From NCBI GenBank assembly GCA_004380135.1, contig QXCR01000043.1, forward strand, positions 124,001-188,000: a stretch of DNA of 64,000 nt, in the 5' to 3' direction. This stretch comes from Stemphylium vesicarium. Lineage: Eukaryota > Ascomycota > Dothideomycetes > Pleosporales > Pleosporaceae. This document shows positions 34,149 through 46,663 of the stretch, one piece after another. Position numbers and translations under genes: made by a program. Position 1 is the stretch's first letter. Every line of letters begins with the position of its first letter. The notes beneath the pieces are model-generated. The model worked only from the letters and a program-made list of their open reading frames with translations, was not told the DNA's origin and did no database searches.

Positions 34149-37100
34149 TAGTATCATAGTCTGCTGAGAGCTTTTGGCGGAGTGTGTACGAGTCATCTAT
34201 ACTCTACAATAGCACTGTTTTCTCTTGATTCTCGCACGTATTGCACAAGACGGAAATTGCGAAAATCTCTTCTTCGAAAGGCAACAAACGCCAATGACTG
34301 CAAGATTGCGCCCTCATTACATGATCATCCACTGCCTTTTCCACTGCCCTCCAACACTGTCGCGATAGGAGGTGCTCAACCCAGCGGAAGCGTGTCTCAA
34401 TCTTCACCCCTCGCTTACCTTCCGCCTCTACCCCTCTCCGGTCAACAAGTTTCAGCCCAGTTACACAGCATGCCACAAGAACCGAGCTAGGCACCTCAGC
34501 GGTGCGTGGAGAGAGAGAAAGAGAGGCGCATGACATAACCCCCCACCCCCAGAGTCAACCTACTAGGGGCGCATCCGCAGGTGGAGGCGAAGTGAAGACG
34601 CTAGGGCTGGCCCGCCGCAAGTCCGGATTCCGGGCTTTTGGAGCCGATGTCGATGGCGTTTTACACAACGTCTCTGGCATCGGCTAGGGAAAGGGTTGAA
34701 GTGGAGAAAATGTGAAGCAAGTAGACAGAAGGCGGTATGCTGTGTCATGGTAATTAAGTGGGGAATAGCAACTAGGTGTTTTCCAAAGAGAGGGGAAAAG
34801 AGCAACAGCAGTAGCAACACTGACGTATGATTGTATTTCGGTACTTTGCGCATCACTGATGAATGAAGATAGCAGCGCATGTGCAGATGTTGGATATCGA
34901 AAAGCTGAGGTATAGGAGGGTCGGAAAAGCATGTGGATGGTCAAGTGTCAGGTTGGAGAATACATAGGGTTTACGTGTATGTGACTAGACAAGCGTCTTA
35001 CCACTCCCCACTATATTGATTTCATCGAGTAAGAACGGGAAGCAGAGGGATGCGACTACTGCGGTGAGAATGCGATGCGATGCGGCACGAGCCGTAGCTT
35101 ATCTTCACTGCACACTAGGTAGTGTGTGCGTGTTCCAACATCACATACTTGCTTGTCAGATTTTCATATGGAAAGAAAGTGTCAAGTGAGGGTGGCTGGC
35201 CACGAACGCCTCATGCTCAACGTGCAACCCGTCTAGATCCAGAACATGTCAACTAACAAACCCCGCGTCCACCCCCACAAAGCCATCACATGAATGCGAA
35301 ACCCCAACTAACCTCTCTATAACGCTCATATAAGGGTTCCAGCCTTGGCCGTCCCCATCGTTGCAGCAGCCACCTTGGTCCAAGCCTCCAAGCGCCCAAG
35401 ATAGAATGGCAGACATGAAGTGGACATGCACCACGTTCCGAGATTCATCCTCGTTGCATACACGTATGCACAGTCTCAGGTAAATTCGCCCAGCTGTTCG
35501 TCATCAGACCTGCATTTTTGGTCTATCGATTGGTCGGTCGTCATCACCGTCGATGATCAATCGCGCCGGATCAAGGGGTAGAGAAACGGGGTAGCTGGGT
35601 GATGCGAAGCAGAGTTAGAGTTTTGTTGACATGACATGCAGAGTGCATAGCAGAAGTAAGATGCAAGTTGAACTAAAAATTCCACCATTGATGACATTGC
35701 GATCGCGGAAAGTCTTACTCTTACCCCATCCGCATATACCTTCGTTCAACTCAACAGCAGTAATCGGTCAGAAGAAACAAGGCGACTATAGTATACACGC
35801 TCATGCGCACACAAACACACACACATACCCCAACAAAACACCACTCTAGATCCTACACTGACAGATGACACCTGCCCTCGCCTCTGCACCCGTCACCACC
35901 GCCACCAAAAACAGCGCATACGTGCCACAATCTCGCTTGCCCTCCCCCACAAAGACAAAGTCGTAGCACAACATCTCATCCTTCCCTGGTGAAACAAAAA
36001 AGCCCCCCCCCAACGGAATCCCTCAAAAAGACCCATAACCCCAGCTATAGCCCTAAAATGCTGTGGTTACTAGTCATGTCTTTGACTTCCGCAGCGCGCC
36101 CCCCCCCCCAGTCGTTGGTTGCACAACGCGGAACCACCCTGTCCCCCTCGTACCCTTTTTTCTTTCCCTCCTCGCCTCTGCTCCATCCGCGTTGTGAGAC
36201 GTACGACGAACGCGGGTTACTAGCTCTTTATTCTTTGCGAATACACAAAGAACGCCTGCCTGCCTGTCTTGGGGGGCGATTGTATACGCTAGCATCGGCG
36301 GGGGTGTCGTCATCTGGCCTTTTTTGCTCCTGAGGCGTCTTCTAGACTTCCCATGTGCGTGTTTGGGGTTAAGACATGTGCTGGGAGGGTTGTATGTGTG
36401 TGGGGGTCAAGACGTGAGAGATGACGGGGAGGCGCGCGGGCGTGTTGCGGGTAGAGTGGGAAAGAGAGAGGCTTGCAGAAGCTTGTTTTGGGTGCGTGCC
36501 GATGATGGTGTGATCGAGGTGCTGCTGGAGCGTATGTGGTAAGGCACGAAAGGGCTGTGCAGCAATGTGCGCCGCAGGAGGGTCAAGATGGAGGCAAGGT
36601 GTCTTCTCTCGTCATGTGCCAAATGGTGCAGTGCGGGTTGTTTGTCCGACAGTTTGCTCAACGGCTGCATTCCCGTAGGCGCATTACATGTGGCAGAGAA
36701 GAGGATACGTAGACAACGAAGCAAGGTCTGGTAAGATGTGTGTGCTTGGCTAGAGATTCCATCTGCCCATATGGCTGATGCTTCCTTTCGAGGACACGCT
36801 ACGCTAAAGCGTGGTACGTACTACATCTGACCATCACCCCAGCCCAAGCCGTACAACCAACTCACGTCCCAGATGGACCTATTAGACCTTATCAATAACT
36901 ATTGAATCTTGTCCCCAGAAGCCTGATTACTTCCTTCTACTATCAAAAAGGGTAATGAAAACCCACGACTGCGCTTGCCCCCCCTCGAGTCCCAGACAAG
37001 GACGAGTTAAAGGTATAGCCGCCGAAACCAAGAGCGATGTTCCTCTGGCTTTGAACATAAAGGAAAGTGATTAGATGACAAAAAATAAATAAAATTGGCT

Positions 37101-37509
37101 GAAGAGCCGCTGCGGGAATCATGTCGCAATGATGACGCTCGCTTTTCGCCTGATGCACAGAAGCATGTCTCGCTTTTTTTTCCACCCACCGACCAAACAC
37201 CAAAAGAATCCCATTGAAGGGAAGCGCCGTACAGACAGACCACTGTACTGCGCAAGACAGAAAAGCCTCTCTAATATTGTTTTATAAACATAGGAAATTC
37301 GTGACTCGGCGATGAGCCTTGTGGTCGTGGCTCCAATCTAGGGCCGGTATATTTGGTCATACAGTCGTACTTTCGTAGAACAGTTCCATTGAGCCTGACA
37401 AGCGCAAGGAAAATAGTAAGTGTACAGTCGTGCGCGGTGGTGAGGAATTAATCGCACGCAATATCGACAGGGTAGAAGGGGAGGGGTTCTCCGCTGTCGC
37501 ATCATCGTT
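34149..37509. other. Gene-poor intergenic region (3.4 kb) with simple-sequence tracts
   Basis: No protein-like frame. It has a CA-rich run near 35808-35827, poly-C runs near 36003-36012 and 36102-36111, and G/T-rich stretches near 36360-36430. The right end is the 3' region of the leftward gene ending at 37510. Nothing identifies a transposon. Confidence 0.45.
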
Positions 37510-39129
37510 CTAGTGGCCCCGGACTCCCCCCGACGAGCGGCCGAGGAATGTACCAGGGAACCGCAGATCGCTAAGAAACTTGAAGAATGCGCGCTTACGC
37601 GAAGGGTTTCTCGGCAGTAGTGCGGCGGCTTGTTGCATGGGACCGACAACATCTTCGTCACCGAGCTTGGGGAACTTGCCATCGCTCTTGGGGTCGTGGA
37701 GGGTGGGCATCTTACTGAGTGGCCCTGGCTCTGTGGGCGAGTAAGGGGCGAGCTCCTGGCCGATGGCAATTGCATGTGCCTTGGCCAGATCGTGGTTCTT
37801 TTTCCATTCGGCGTCGATTTGAGCCCATTTTTGCTCGGTAAGAAGGTAGTGCTTTGATGTCACTCCGTAGTGTTCCGCGGTTCGCACTTGGTGCTTTGCG
37901 TAGTTGCGACGTGCCTGGGCCCACTCGGCCAGGTGCTCTTCGACGGAGGCGGAATCGCACACCTCGGGAACATATGGCTCCGGGAGGATGGTGAAGTTGG
38001 CGTGACCCAAGACATTGGCCCATGGGTCGTCTTGACGGGCCAGCATCAGTGGAGGAATGTCCGCCGACGCCACCATGTGCCCTGCGTTTGGCCCTCTTAT
38101 GGATGCGAATGACGGCTTCGAGGAGAGAGGAGGTGTAGGGTAAGTGCGCGTTGGCGGGGTGCCGGCTGGAGTGGGACCCAAGGACTGCGTCGCGTCGGCA
38201 ACCGCTGGTGATTGCAGAGGCGAGGAGGCCGGTAGGTCATCGTTCCGAGCAGGTACAAGCATTGGTGGTAATAGTGGTGTGGTAGCATATCGCTCGCGCT
38301 CCACCTCCTCCGGGTCGATTTCCATGGCATTGGCCTTGGCGACATCGATAGCCATGGGCGTAGGCGCATCGTCGCTGAGTTGTTCCCTGCTTGTAAGAGC
38401 AGAGGTAGAAGTCCGCGATGAGTGCTCTGCGGGAAGGTCGAGGGTCGAGACATGGTGGATGGAGCCAGCGAGTGATGAGGAGCGGGTGGAAGGGACTCTT
38501 GAAGGGGTCGCGCTGCGGGATACCCTGCTGAGTGTCGAGCCGCGGTCGCGGACTCTGCGGGACAGCGAGGGGAAGCGCCTCTCGATCTTGCCGGCAATGC
38601 TGTGCGCCGAGACTTCTAGGGAGCGCCTTCGCTTTGCCAGGCGCAGTTCGGAGTCGCAAGTAGTGAAGTACTCGTCCTGGGGGTCGTAGGCTCGGGATAT
38701 CCTGCAATCTTGGGCATGGCCATAGGCGGCTTGGGTGTCACCTGGGGCTGGGTCAGTACTGCAAGCGGGCCAGCTCTGCAGGTGGAACTCACAAGAGCAG
38801 CGGTAGGCATCTTCGTTGCCATAGTCGTATTCACGCTCAAAGGGCTCCTCGGTGAGCTTGGGAAGCTTGCCGGAGCTGTTGGGGTGGTCGACGGGGTCGT
38901 AGGTGGGCGGGCTTGACGACAATGACGATGCCGAACTGGGAAAGCGGAAGTGGCCTCGCGTGTACTGACTTGGCGTGGGCGGCGTGGAGCACTCGGATGC
39001 AGAGTAAAAGCCCGAGTCGGCATTGGAGTAAATCGAGGCAGTGGGATCCTCAGACATGTTTAATGAGCTTTTCGAAGACTTGCGGGCTGCTGCAAGCTGG
39101 GGGAGGGTGAGCGGCTTATGATCGTGCAT
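37510..39129 (-). CDS. Ser/Pro-rich uncharacterised fungal protein
   Basis: The preferred model is complement(join(37510..38741,38793..39129)), 522 residues. The 51-nt interval 38742-38792 starts GTGAGT, contains TACTGAC and ends CCCCAG, so it is a strong intron, but it is stop-free and in frame; retention gives 539 residues. The first two thirds are low-complexity and rich in Ser, Pro and Thr with a basic patch (RLAKRRRSLEVSAHS) and are probably disordered. The C-terminal third is more conserved-looking and helical (EEHLAEWAQARRNYAKHQVR, then WAQIDAEWKKNHDLAKAHAI). No catalytic motif, signal peptide or membrane segment is visible. A cytoplasmic or nuclear adaptor is possible; no function can be assigned. 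Confidence 0.7.
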   Translation of the reverse strand: MHDHKPLTLPQLAAARKSSKSSLNMSEDPTASIYSNADSGFYSASECSTPPTPSQYTRGHFRFPSSASSLSSSPPTYDPVDHPNSSGKLPKLTEEPFEREYDYGNEDAYRCSCEFHLQSWPACSTDPAPGDTQAAYGHAQDCRISRAYDPQDEYFTTCDSELRLAKRRRSLEVSAHSIAGKIERRFPSLSRRVRDRGSTLSRVSRSATPSRVPSTRSSSLAGSIHHVSTLDLPAEHSSRTSTSALTSREQLSDDAPTPMAIDVAKANAMEIDPEEVERERYATTPLLPPMLVPARNDDLPASSPLQSPAVADATQSLGPTPAGTPPTRTYPTPPLSSKPSFASIRGPNAGHMVASADIPPLMLARQDDPWANVLGHANFTILPEPYVPEVCDSASVEEHLAEWAQARRNYAKHQVRTAEHYGVTSKHYLLTEQKWAQIDAEWKKNHDLAKAHAIAIGQELAPYSPTEPGPLSKMPTLHDPKSDGKFPKLGDEDVVGPMQQAAALLPRNPSRKRAFFKFLSDLRFPGTFLGRSSGGVRGH

Positions 39130-42100
39130 GTTGATGGTGGCAGTTGGGTAGTAGTGGCAGTTGGCTCTGGCGGTCGGGGCGTGACGTGAATTTGCGCGCC
39201 GGATACTGGGATCCCATCACCAGCTTAAGAAAGGCAACCGGCAACGACTGTGCGCGCGCAAAGTGCGGCCAGCACGGTGCGGTCACAGGGCAACGCTGCT
39301 TTGGGATGTCGAGGCGGTCGAGCGATGTTTGAGAGTGCTTAGGAGGGTGCCACGAAGCCGACCACGTATGTACGGTTCGGCCTGTTTATGCTGCAAAGAC
39401 GAGGTCAGCGCCCCGTCGGCAAGCGCACCCAAAGCGGACGGCACGTGAGCGCGGTGGGCTGGGATACGTCGCACTCACCAAGGCGCGCAGCGAAGATTCT
39501 GGATGCAGCAGGTATCGACGGTCGCAAGCAGAGGACAGCGCAGCGATAAGACAATGGCTTTGGACTGACAGGTTTCGTCGTGGGAGCAGGCGATTGACGT
39601 GGGTGGACAAGAGAGACGGGGTGGGATATGCTGGACCATTTGTGTGGGCAGTGACCACCCGGTAGCCTCTTTCACAGCAATGCAGGCCAAGCCTACTGAG
39701 AAACCGTCACCCCCGACCACTCGCTAGACGCCGACGGGTTAGTCCTTTCCGGCAGCTGTGGAAGCTCCCCGGTTTCGACGACAGGGCCCTGGCCGCTGGC
39801 TGCTGGCTGCTTCGGTGCACAAGACGACCGTGACGCTCACAGCAGCCAGCAGCTAGCAGCCTTGAGCAGCCTCCGCGCAGTGGGCAGGCATTCCACCGCG
39901 CCCGTTGCGACAAGGGCACCCCCCTCCCCAGCACTGATGCTACAGCCTGAGCACTGCAGCCCGCTTAGATCGAACCCAACTCAATCTACAGGGCCTGCCT
40001 CGGTGTCGAATTTTCACCTGCCCAACCTAATTATGCGATATGTCGTTGGTGGAGGCGGCACAAATCATCCCTGCCACGCGGTTCCCACTCCTCAGCTCTG
40101 AACCTTCTTCCATCGTGTAGGAAGAGAAGAAGAAAAAAAGGTTCTGAGTAAGACATGCAGGAACAACCGCTGAATCACACACTGACTTCACGAGCCTTCT
40201 CCGTAGAGTGCGGCCTGGTGTTGAACGGTGTCTTGTCTGTATCGTGCAAAGTGCTGTGCTACCAACGCCGTGATTGTCATCCGTCCTCTACCACTCAACT
40301 GCTGTGAGCGCAACCGTGGCTGCCACTTGACAGTCTCGTCTATCGGGGCGGTGCAAAGGGAACGGTGTGGTTCGCCAGACTTCGTTACCCTCCTACATTA
40401 CTTCTGCCGCCGTTCTTTTCGCCCTTTGCCGTCTCGCAGCGATGACATCTATCGACAGGCATCTTCTAGTGAGCTCCATGTCGCTTCTCCCGTGCTTTTC
40501 CCGTCTCACTCCCACTCAATGATTGGCCGATTCTGCATCCGGGCAAGGGGACTTGCTGGTGTTGTGCAAACAAACAAACACGGAATCGCCGTTTGAGCCT
40601 CACGATCCTCAAAACACTGACTGATCTATTCCAGCCTGCGTTTCGAATATTATGCCTCCTTCTCGAGTCAAGCTGTCCATCGCATGGCTACGATACGAAC
40701 CGAGGCGTGACATGACATCGCGTGGCCGGTACCTGACGAAGTGCGGACCCTTACTAGGAGGTTGGGACAGACTTTCAGCCCAGCGAAAAAGCCACTGACC
40801 TTCCAGACAAATCGGGGAACTTGTTGGAAGCGCTAGACCGTTGGCCCGTTGCTGATTGGCATCCTGCCCCTGTCGCACTATACGTCCGTTCTTTCTCCCC
40901 GGCACCTTGTTTTCGCAGACGTCCATGCAAGCCTCACACCTTCACCGCCAGCGCATCTTCCAGTGAATCGTTCCCAGGCATACTTTTTATGCAGTTTCTA
41001 TCAACGTCATCACATTCTTTACATGCCTTTCAGCTGGGAATGCTCACCGACAGAGGTATTTTCTCCAGGTGATTCATGCGGCATGTTCCCCGTGCCGCGT
41101 TGAAGCGATCGAGCCCAGCAGAAGAAAAAAACTGGACCGATACCATACCTGTTCCGTGTCGGCACCTTGGTGACAGGCTCCTGGGTCCTCGCATCATGAC
41201 GACAGGGCGAAAAGTACTGAGTAGTGTCGGCTCCGGTCTGAAGTCGGCAACCGCCCCGCTCGCTTGATGGCCTTCCTCTACGCTCCTCTCTGGCCAGACC
41301 GGACGGCACGGAGGGCATGCAGAAGCGGGCGGGAGAATACCGTTTGCGCCCACCCATCCACACCGCGCAACGCTCAACGTGCATGATGAACAGCCTGTTT
41401 ACAGCGCTGAATGTAAAAAGCCAAATCGTTAGTACTGGCTGTAAATCCATAAGCCTTGGAAACCACGTGTCGCCCCGATATCGCTCTACGTAGAAACTAT
41501 GTCAGCAGCAAAACTCTACGTTTTTCCAGATTGTCAAGGCTACTAGGAGGAGCGCGCAATGAATCCGACGGTTTGTTGCAGGATGCAAGTCCAGACCCGT
41601 CTAGTGTTGCTGATCTTCTGGTTTGACCGGATGGATTCCTAGGACTAACGTGGCATACCCACCGGTGCAATGAGCGCCGATGTGCCGCGGCTGGAAGACA
41701 TGGGACATGGACATGGGCATGGGGAAATTAGGTATCGATAAAAGTTGGTGAGAATCATACCAGAACTCGGGGTACCGGCACAAGAACAAACATCAATATG
41801 TAGATCATGCGCGCTTCTTTTGTTGATGTTTGCCCACGGACGGCGGGGTATCTTTAGAGCGGGTCGGGCACGTGCAGGGTACCTTTTTCTATGTAAAACA
41901 CTGTAGTCAACCATGGAAGGGTTTGGAAATAAACAAAACTCGACATGTAAAAAGTGCCGGTTTCAATTAGGTGGTAGCCGTGTTCTCAACGGCGTGACGC
42001 AAATGGCGTAGACTAAGCACTGCGAACCAGCGCCCGGCAGACGGCGGCCCCTCAGCAAGCAGCACCTAGCTACATTCTTTTTTCCGTCCAATCGCAATGC

Positions 42101-42216
42101 GTCGGCCTCTGTCCACATAGCAACCATCCACACGCGCTCTGAGGGTGTCGTAATCGCCGATAATGATGAGGTGGGGTAGCGTTTGGTTCGCGTTCGCGTT
42201 GCGAACTGTCACCAAA
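39130..42216. other. Gene-poor intergenic region (3.1 kb)
   Basis: The left end holds the promoter of the Ser/Pro-rich gene, the right end the 3' region of the DNA repair gene. A GCTGCTGGCTGC/GCAGCCAGCAGC inverted pair occurs near 39797-39856. No coding region is supported. Confidence 0.4.
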
Positions 42217-44147
42217 TCAGATCCAGTATTTGCTCCACAACCTTCTTTGCTCGTCGGAGCCTTCGAACTGCATACACGCCTCGGTTAGTCCTGGTATCTT
42301 ATGCTCCAGGGAGTGTGGCATAGACTAGGAAGCCTTCGCTTGGCGTAAATGGATTACACGTACCCGGAAGTCGGTTTTGATGATGTCTACGAATCCTTCC
42401 GACAGCTTAGGCTCGCAGTATCGTGAAGCGAAGCCACTGAATGCGACATGTGGTAGGATGGTGCGAGATTCTCGATTCGTCTTGGTGGAGATTGGATGTC
42501 AGCATGGGTTCGTCTACGGATTCTAATCGGGATGTCCATGGCAATAGTGAACGTGCCGTCTCTCACATTCCTCATTAGGGTAGTATAATAATAAGCTTGG
42601 GGTGATTGGAAATGCTCCTTCCCGAAGTTACCCACTAGATGGATGAACGCAACGAAACTTACTTCTGGTCCAATATTCAGAGCACGGAACGTATCATTGT
42701 GCTCACACAGCTTAGACGAAGCCGTGAATAGCACGCACCGTATGGGTACATTCAACTTCTGCGCTAATGTTACCCACACGGCTCGAGTGTCTGGATCGGC
42801 ATTGGTATTATCTGGTTTCGTTAGTCTGTATACGGAAACGCCTGGGGTTCCGGGGGGACATACCGACAACCACGCTCGTGCCCTCTTCGATAAGTGCGGT
42901 GGCTGATCTTACGCACTTTACGCGCTGTTTCAAATAGTTACTCAATAAGTCGATATGTTGCACGACACGTGCAGAAGAACGTCAAGTCAGCAACATACAG
43001 TCCTGAGAGTGTCTTGGTTGACTCGTCCGTATCCGAGCGGTTGCAGATGTTTCCAATAGAACGATGATTTCCCAGAACCAGGGCTCCCGCAAAAAACAAC
43101 GACCTCGGGAGTTGCCGCTTTCGTGGACGTGATCGCTGATGCCAAGGTTAGATCTGGTGGGGGTTTCTAGCATGTACGATTTCGGAAATCGAGCTTACGT
43201 GCAGATGTTGAGTCTTCAACCCGTTCCCGAAGGAAGATGGCTGGGTCAAACGCTCGTATGAACGGCCTTGGCGCCTCATGGCGAAAGTACTCCTCTGGTG
43301 TGTGGAATGGTATCCCGACATTAGCTGCGAAATCTCTGAACAGCGTTAGTACACCTCATGTTCTAGTAGTGCATGAGGCGGGGCCTTAACGAACCTGTCT
43401 GAGCATGAGTGGTCCTTTACAATACCACCAGCCACTGCCTCGCGACCTGCAGCGTCCCCAACAAACACGGAACCATTCAGATCGATAACTTCGGTATTTT
43501 CCAGATCATAGTCTTCCAGTAGCTCCTGCCACATACCAGTCCTGGGTTTCCTGTACTGGTCACGGCTGGTTGCAGCGTAGATCGAGATCGGAAGGTCAAG
43601 TTGGGTGAGTACCGCCGTCACCTTGGTTTTGAAATCAGCTAGACGCTTTTGATCAGACTTAAGAGTTTTTGGGGCAGGTTTAAGGCTGATCCCGCCTTGA
43701 TTGCTGATGATTGCGATAAGAAAGCCTTCCGCGTGGAGCTCTTTGAGCCGACTGGGGACGCTACTATCCCACCATTTCCAGTCATATGCATCACGACTGA
43801 AGGTCTTCCCAGAGGCAGATGTGATCAACGTTGAGTCAAAGTCGAATGCTGCTATTCTGCGCTTGCTTGCGGTAGCCGGCTGTGTTGCTGCCGTTGCTGC
43901 GCCAAAACGCCCAACCAACAAGCTGTCTTTCACAATCCGCCACACCATCTTCTCCGGCTCTTTCTTGGAAGTGGGCGTAAAGAAACTGGCGACAGCCTTA
44001 TCTGGTGTTCGTTAGTGGATGCCGACTGCCCCGCGTAAGTGCCGACAAACTTGTGATGGTTGACTGTTGTCGTCGCTTCGAAGGAGGCGGTGACAAGTTT
44101 TTACTGTCGGAGTTCGGCCGCTTGTTCAAGCTAGGCGGTGCTGTCAT
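42217..44147 (-). CDS. pnk1: Bifunctional polynucleotide 3'-phosphatase/5'-kinase
   Basis: Restores 3'-OH and 5'-phosphate ends at DNA breaks during single-strand break and base-excision repair. The model is complement(join(42217..42267,42364..42480,42663..42811,42864..42924,42999..43153,43199..43335,43395..44001,44051..44147)), 457 residues, eight exons, all phases closed. Residues 1-45 are basic and Ser/Thr-rich. The HAD-type phosphatase nucleophile is in AAFDFDSTL (Asp86, Asp88); SNQGG and KPRTGMW (motifs II-III) and FVGDAAGR (motif IV) follow. The kinase P-loop is GSPGSGKS (303-310), then [33 protein letters not shown] and the conserved end [20 protein letters not shown]. Two donors are unusual (GTTTGT, GTTCGT). 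The gene is hidden from simple frame scans because most exons are short. Confidence 0.93.
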
Positions 44148-44667
44148 GCTGGAGATTATGCTACTGAAGAAAAATTGGGCATGGAGGCGATGGTATTCCG
44201 TCGGTGCGACTTCTGTTGATAAGACCAGATCATGAGGTTGCTCGCTCGCACCTACCTCGTGGCGCGAGACGCGAACTCGCGGTAGCACGTGCTTGATTAG
44301 CGTGACAGTCACCACAACTACAACTTTCGCCTCGTCGATAGCTCACGAATTGAATTTTCGTTGCCGCACTCTCGCACATTAATTACGCATTATCTGAATG
44401 TGAGAGGTATCTTAATAAAACATGCAGAGGGCTGGGACGCGAATATCCTCCTCCCGCCTTCTATCTCATCAAATTTCGCTGGAACACCGACACAAGGTAT
44501 AAGCCTCCTTATTAGCTACTAAGGGATCTTTCAAGGCAGAATTCAGGTCGGATATCAATCTCTCATTGTCTCCAGGAAGGGTTACTTAGTTCTTCTCAGC
44601 TTGACGTTGTCTCGTACGTCACAGCAGGTATGCCCCCCACTACAATCTACCAAAACCTTACAAGAGC
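44148..44667. other. Intergenic
   Basis: Promoter of the repair gene and 3' region of MED18, both on the minus strand. No coding region is seen. Confidence 0.4.
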
Positions 44668-45548
44668 TCATCGAGGCCGAGCTTGAGTGGCAGGAGGTGG
44701 AGGTGGCTTGTACCTGACGCGAGAGTCTTGCGCAAGCCGATCTGGCAAGAACAAGTTCACACAGCCCTTCATCTGCGTCTGGAACCTCTTCAGCTCGTTC
44801 ACCCCTGCCTCCAATACAGCCGCATTGTTGAAATCCTCAACCTGAACCGTAGCATCAAGTACGTATGCACCGCTTGGGTCGAGAAGCTTGAGCCCGGTGA
44901 AGGGTGGTAATGTTGTCTTAGGAGCTTTTTGGACATTGCGGACGCCTGGCTCGTGGAGGATGCGATGCAGGAATATAACGACGTTGCCGTGGACGAAACG
45001 ATATCCCTCTACGTAGTACTCGGTGACGAACCTACACTTGTGTCAGAGGGGCAGTGACATCACGTTGGGAGATGGTCTAACTGGTTCGGCCCTGAGGCGA
45101 GCATATGAGCATGAGGGTCGCCGGACAGCAAGTCAGTTGTGCTGGTAAAGCGGATAGAGACACCTCTGTCACCAGTATCCGGTATGTCCTTGAACACGAA
45201 CGACCACACTGGCTCCTCTCCCTCTTCTACTTCTGCCGACAGCGGCTTTCCGCTCTCTTGCGGCGGGCCATGTTCATCACCAAAGTCGCCCTCGGAGAGC
45301 TTCTGGACCAGCTGGGTGTGATACAGAATAACGGGCGCGGCCTGCTTCGCCTGCTTCTGGGCGACGGTCTGTGTGCCACCACGACGACCCAGATTCGAGC
45401 CCGGCTCCTCGGGCTCACGCAATGGCTTGTAGATGATGTGCCGCTCGTAGATGCGCTGGGGTTGCATGGCAGCAACCCCCGCCAAAATGTTCAACACCTG
45501 CTCATAGCGGGCGAATGTTACCTGGCCATAGAGGTTGAGCTCGTGCAT
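44668..45548 (-). CDS. MED18: Mediator complex subunit 18
   Basis: Head-module subunit of Mediator, which links activators to RNA polymerase II; it forms a beta-barrel with MED20. The model is complement(join(44668..45031,45082..45548)), 276 residues. The intron is 50 nt with a weak donor (GTTAGA), branch CTGAC and acceptor GTGTAG; it rebuilds SGPNQFVTEYYVEGYRFVHG. The start MHELNLYGQV matches the family N-terminus, so it is preferred over the in-frame upstream option at 45596. Other family-like segments are VLNILAGVAAMQPQRIYERH, IYKPLREPEEPG and GNVVIFLHRILHEPG. The C-terminus is proline-rich. It is divergent to Kgd4. Confidence 0.9.
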
Positions 45549-46247
45549 CGTGGCAAGGTCGGAACCGCAATCGGAGAAGCAAGTATCAATATGCAATTCC
45601 CGCTGGTCAGGATGCGGAGAAAGGCCGTGGGGTCGATAAGGCGGGCGGGCGTCTGCGGCGTTTCAATTGGTGGGGAGGGATGCACTTGCAGAGAACAGAA
45701 AAGACAGCCCGCGGGCTGGACGGCGCGACTGCAGGAAGCTATGGCCTAGAAGTGAAAGAACAACTCCAATAATTGCGCGGAGGCCCACAAACGCCGCGTT
45801 GAACTGCCCGCGTTGCGCCGCCAGCTGCCGCCGCCGCCGCCGCCCTCGTCGCGCAGGCTTAGAAATGTAATTGAGCGCACCATTTTTCGGCCTGCTCGTT
45901 CGAGTGTGGGCAAACTGTGGGAGAGCTGTCGGCTTTGCGGCTTTCGGCGTTAGCCTTCCCTCCGCGCGTGTGTGAATAATATTTATGCTCCTTCGTCGCT
46001 ACCGGCTCCCCTCCACCAACCTTGCTGCTTGCCTTTCTCTCAACATTTTATTCAGCAGTGACCAGTCGCCTTCCTCTTAATTTCTCCAACCCCGGCCACC
46101 TCGTGATTAAAGCACACTCGACGACCCCTCCAACTCCTGGCTCTACTTCGGCTTGTTTCTAAACGTGATACAACCCGTTATCTATCCTCCGCACGAACAC
46201 CAACACCAACACTACTACCACTGCATCATCACATCACACTTTTCACA
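45549..46247. promoter_or_regulatory. Divergent promoter region, MED18 / KGD4
   Basis: About 700 bp between two divergent start codons. A (CCG)n-like GC-rich stretch lies near 45828-45845, and a long pyrimidine-rich leader (CT-rich, 46010-46240) precedes KGD4. No specific factor site is claimed. Confidence 0.5.
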
Positions 46248-46663
46248 ATGAACGCAACACGCGCACTCGCTCACCGCCAGCCCATGATCCGCTTCTTGGG
46301 CAAGCGCACCACTCCCCAGAGTACGTTTGATCGCATGCATGCCTTCCCTTCAGTAACTAATGCCGGATTGCAGAGATCGACCACACCCCGCACGTGCACC
46401 CAGCATCTCCCATGAACGAGCTGCCTTCGTCCTTCAAGGCCTACCGTCAAAAGGCACAGCAGCACGGTCCGCTGAACGCGACCCCCCGTGCTCTTGTTGG
46501 TGGACACATTGGCGGCGCAGCTGGCCGGAACCTTGGGCCCGTCGAGGCTGGAAAGGGCCTGTTCTTCGATCGCTCCGAGCTGCCCGCGCGCTTCCAAAAC
46601 TTGTCATGGACCCAGGATGAGATGGACCTGCTCGAGTCCGGCGGAGCCAGCCAGTTTGCTTAG
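46248..46663 (+). CDS. KGD4: Alpha-ketoglutarate dehydrogenase subunit 4 (Ymr31/MRPS36 family)
   Basis: Small mitochondrial adaptor that tethers the E3 component (lipoamide dehydrogenase) to the 2-oxoglutarate dehydrogenase core; formerly called a mitoribosomal protein. The model is join(46248..46320,46374..46663), 120 residues, usual length. The 53-nt intron (GTACGT, branch ACTAAT, TTGCAG) splits a Lys codon and rebuilds PQKIDHTPHVHPASPMNELP. The N-terminus is a short basic presequence (MNATRALAHRQPMIRFLGKR). The E3-binding C-terminal motif is present (FDRSELPARF, then ESGGAS). Confidence 0.9.

Noticed and set aside
39960..39980. tRNA-like TCGAACC sequence
   Set aside because: No A box or cloverleaf can be drawn around it; no tRNA was supported anywhere in the window.
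40228..41450. Frames of 105-143 codons on both strands
   Set aside because: Competing frames, low-complexity translations, no splice continuity.
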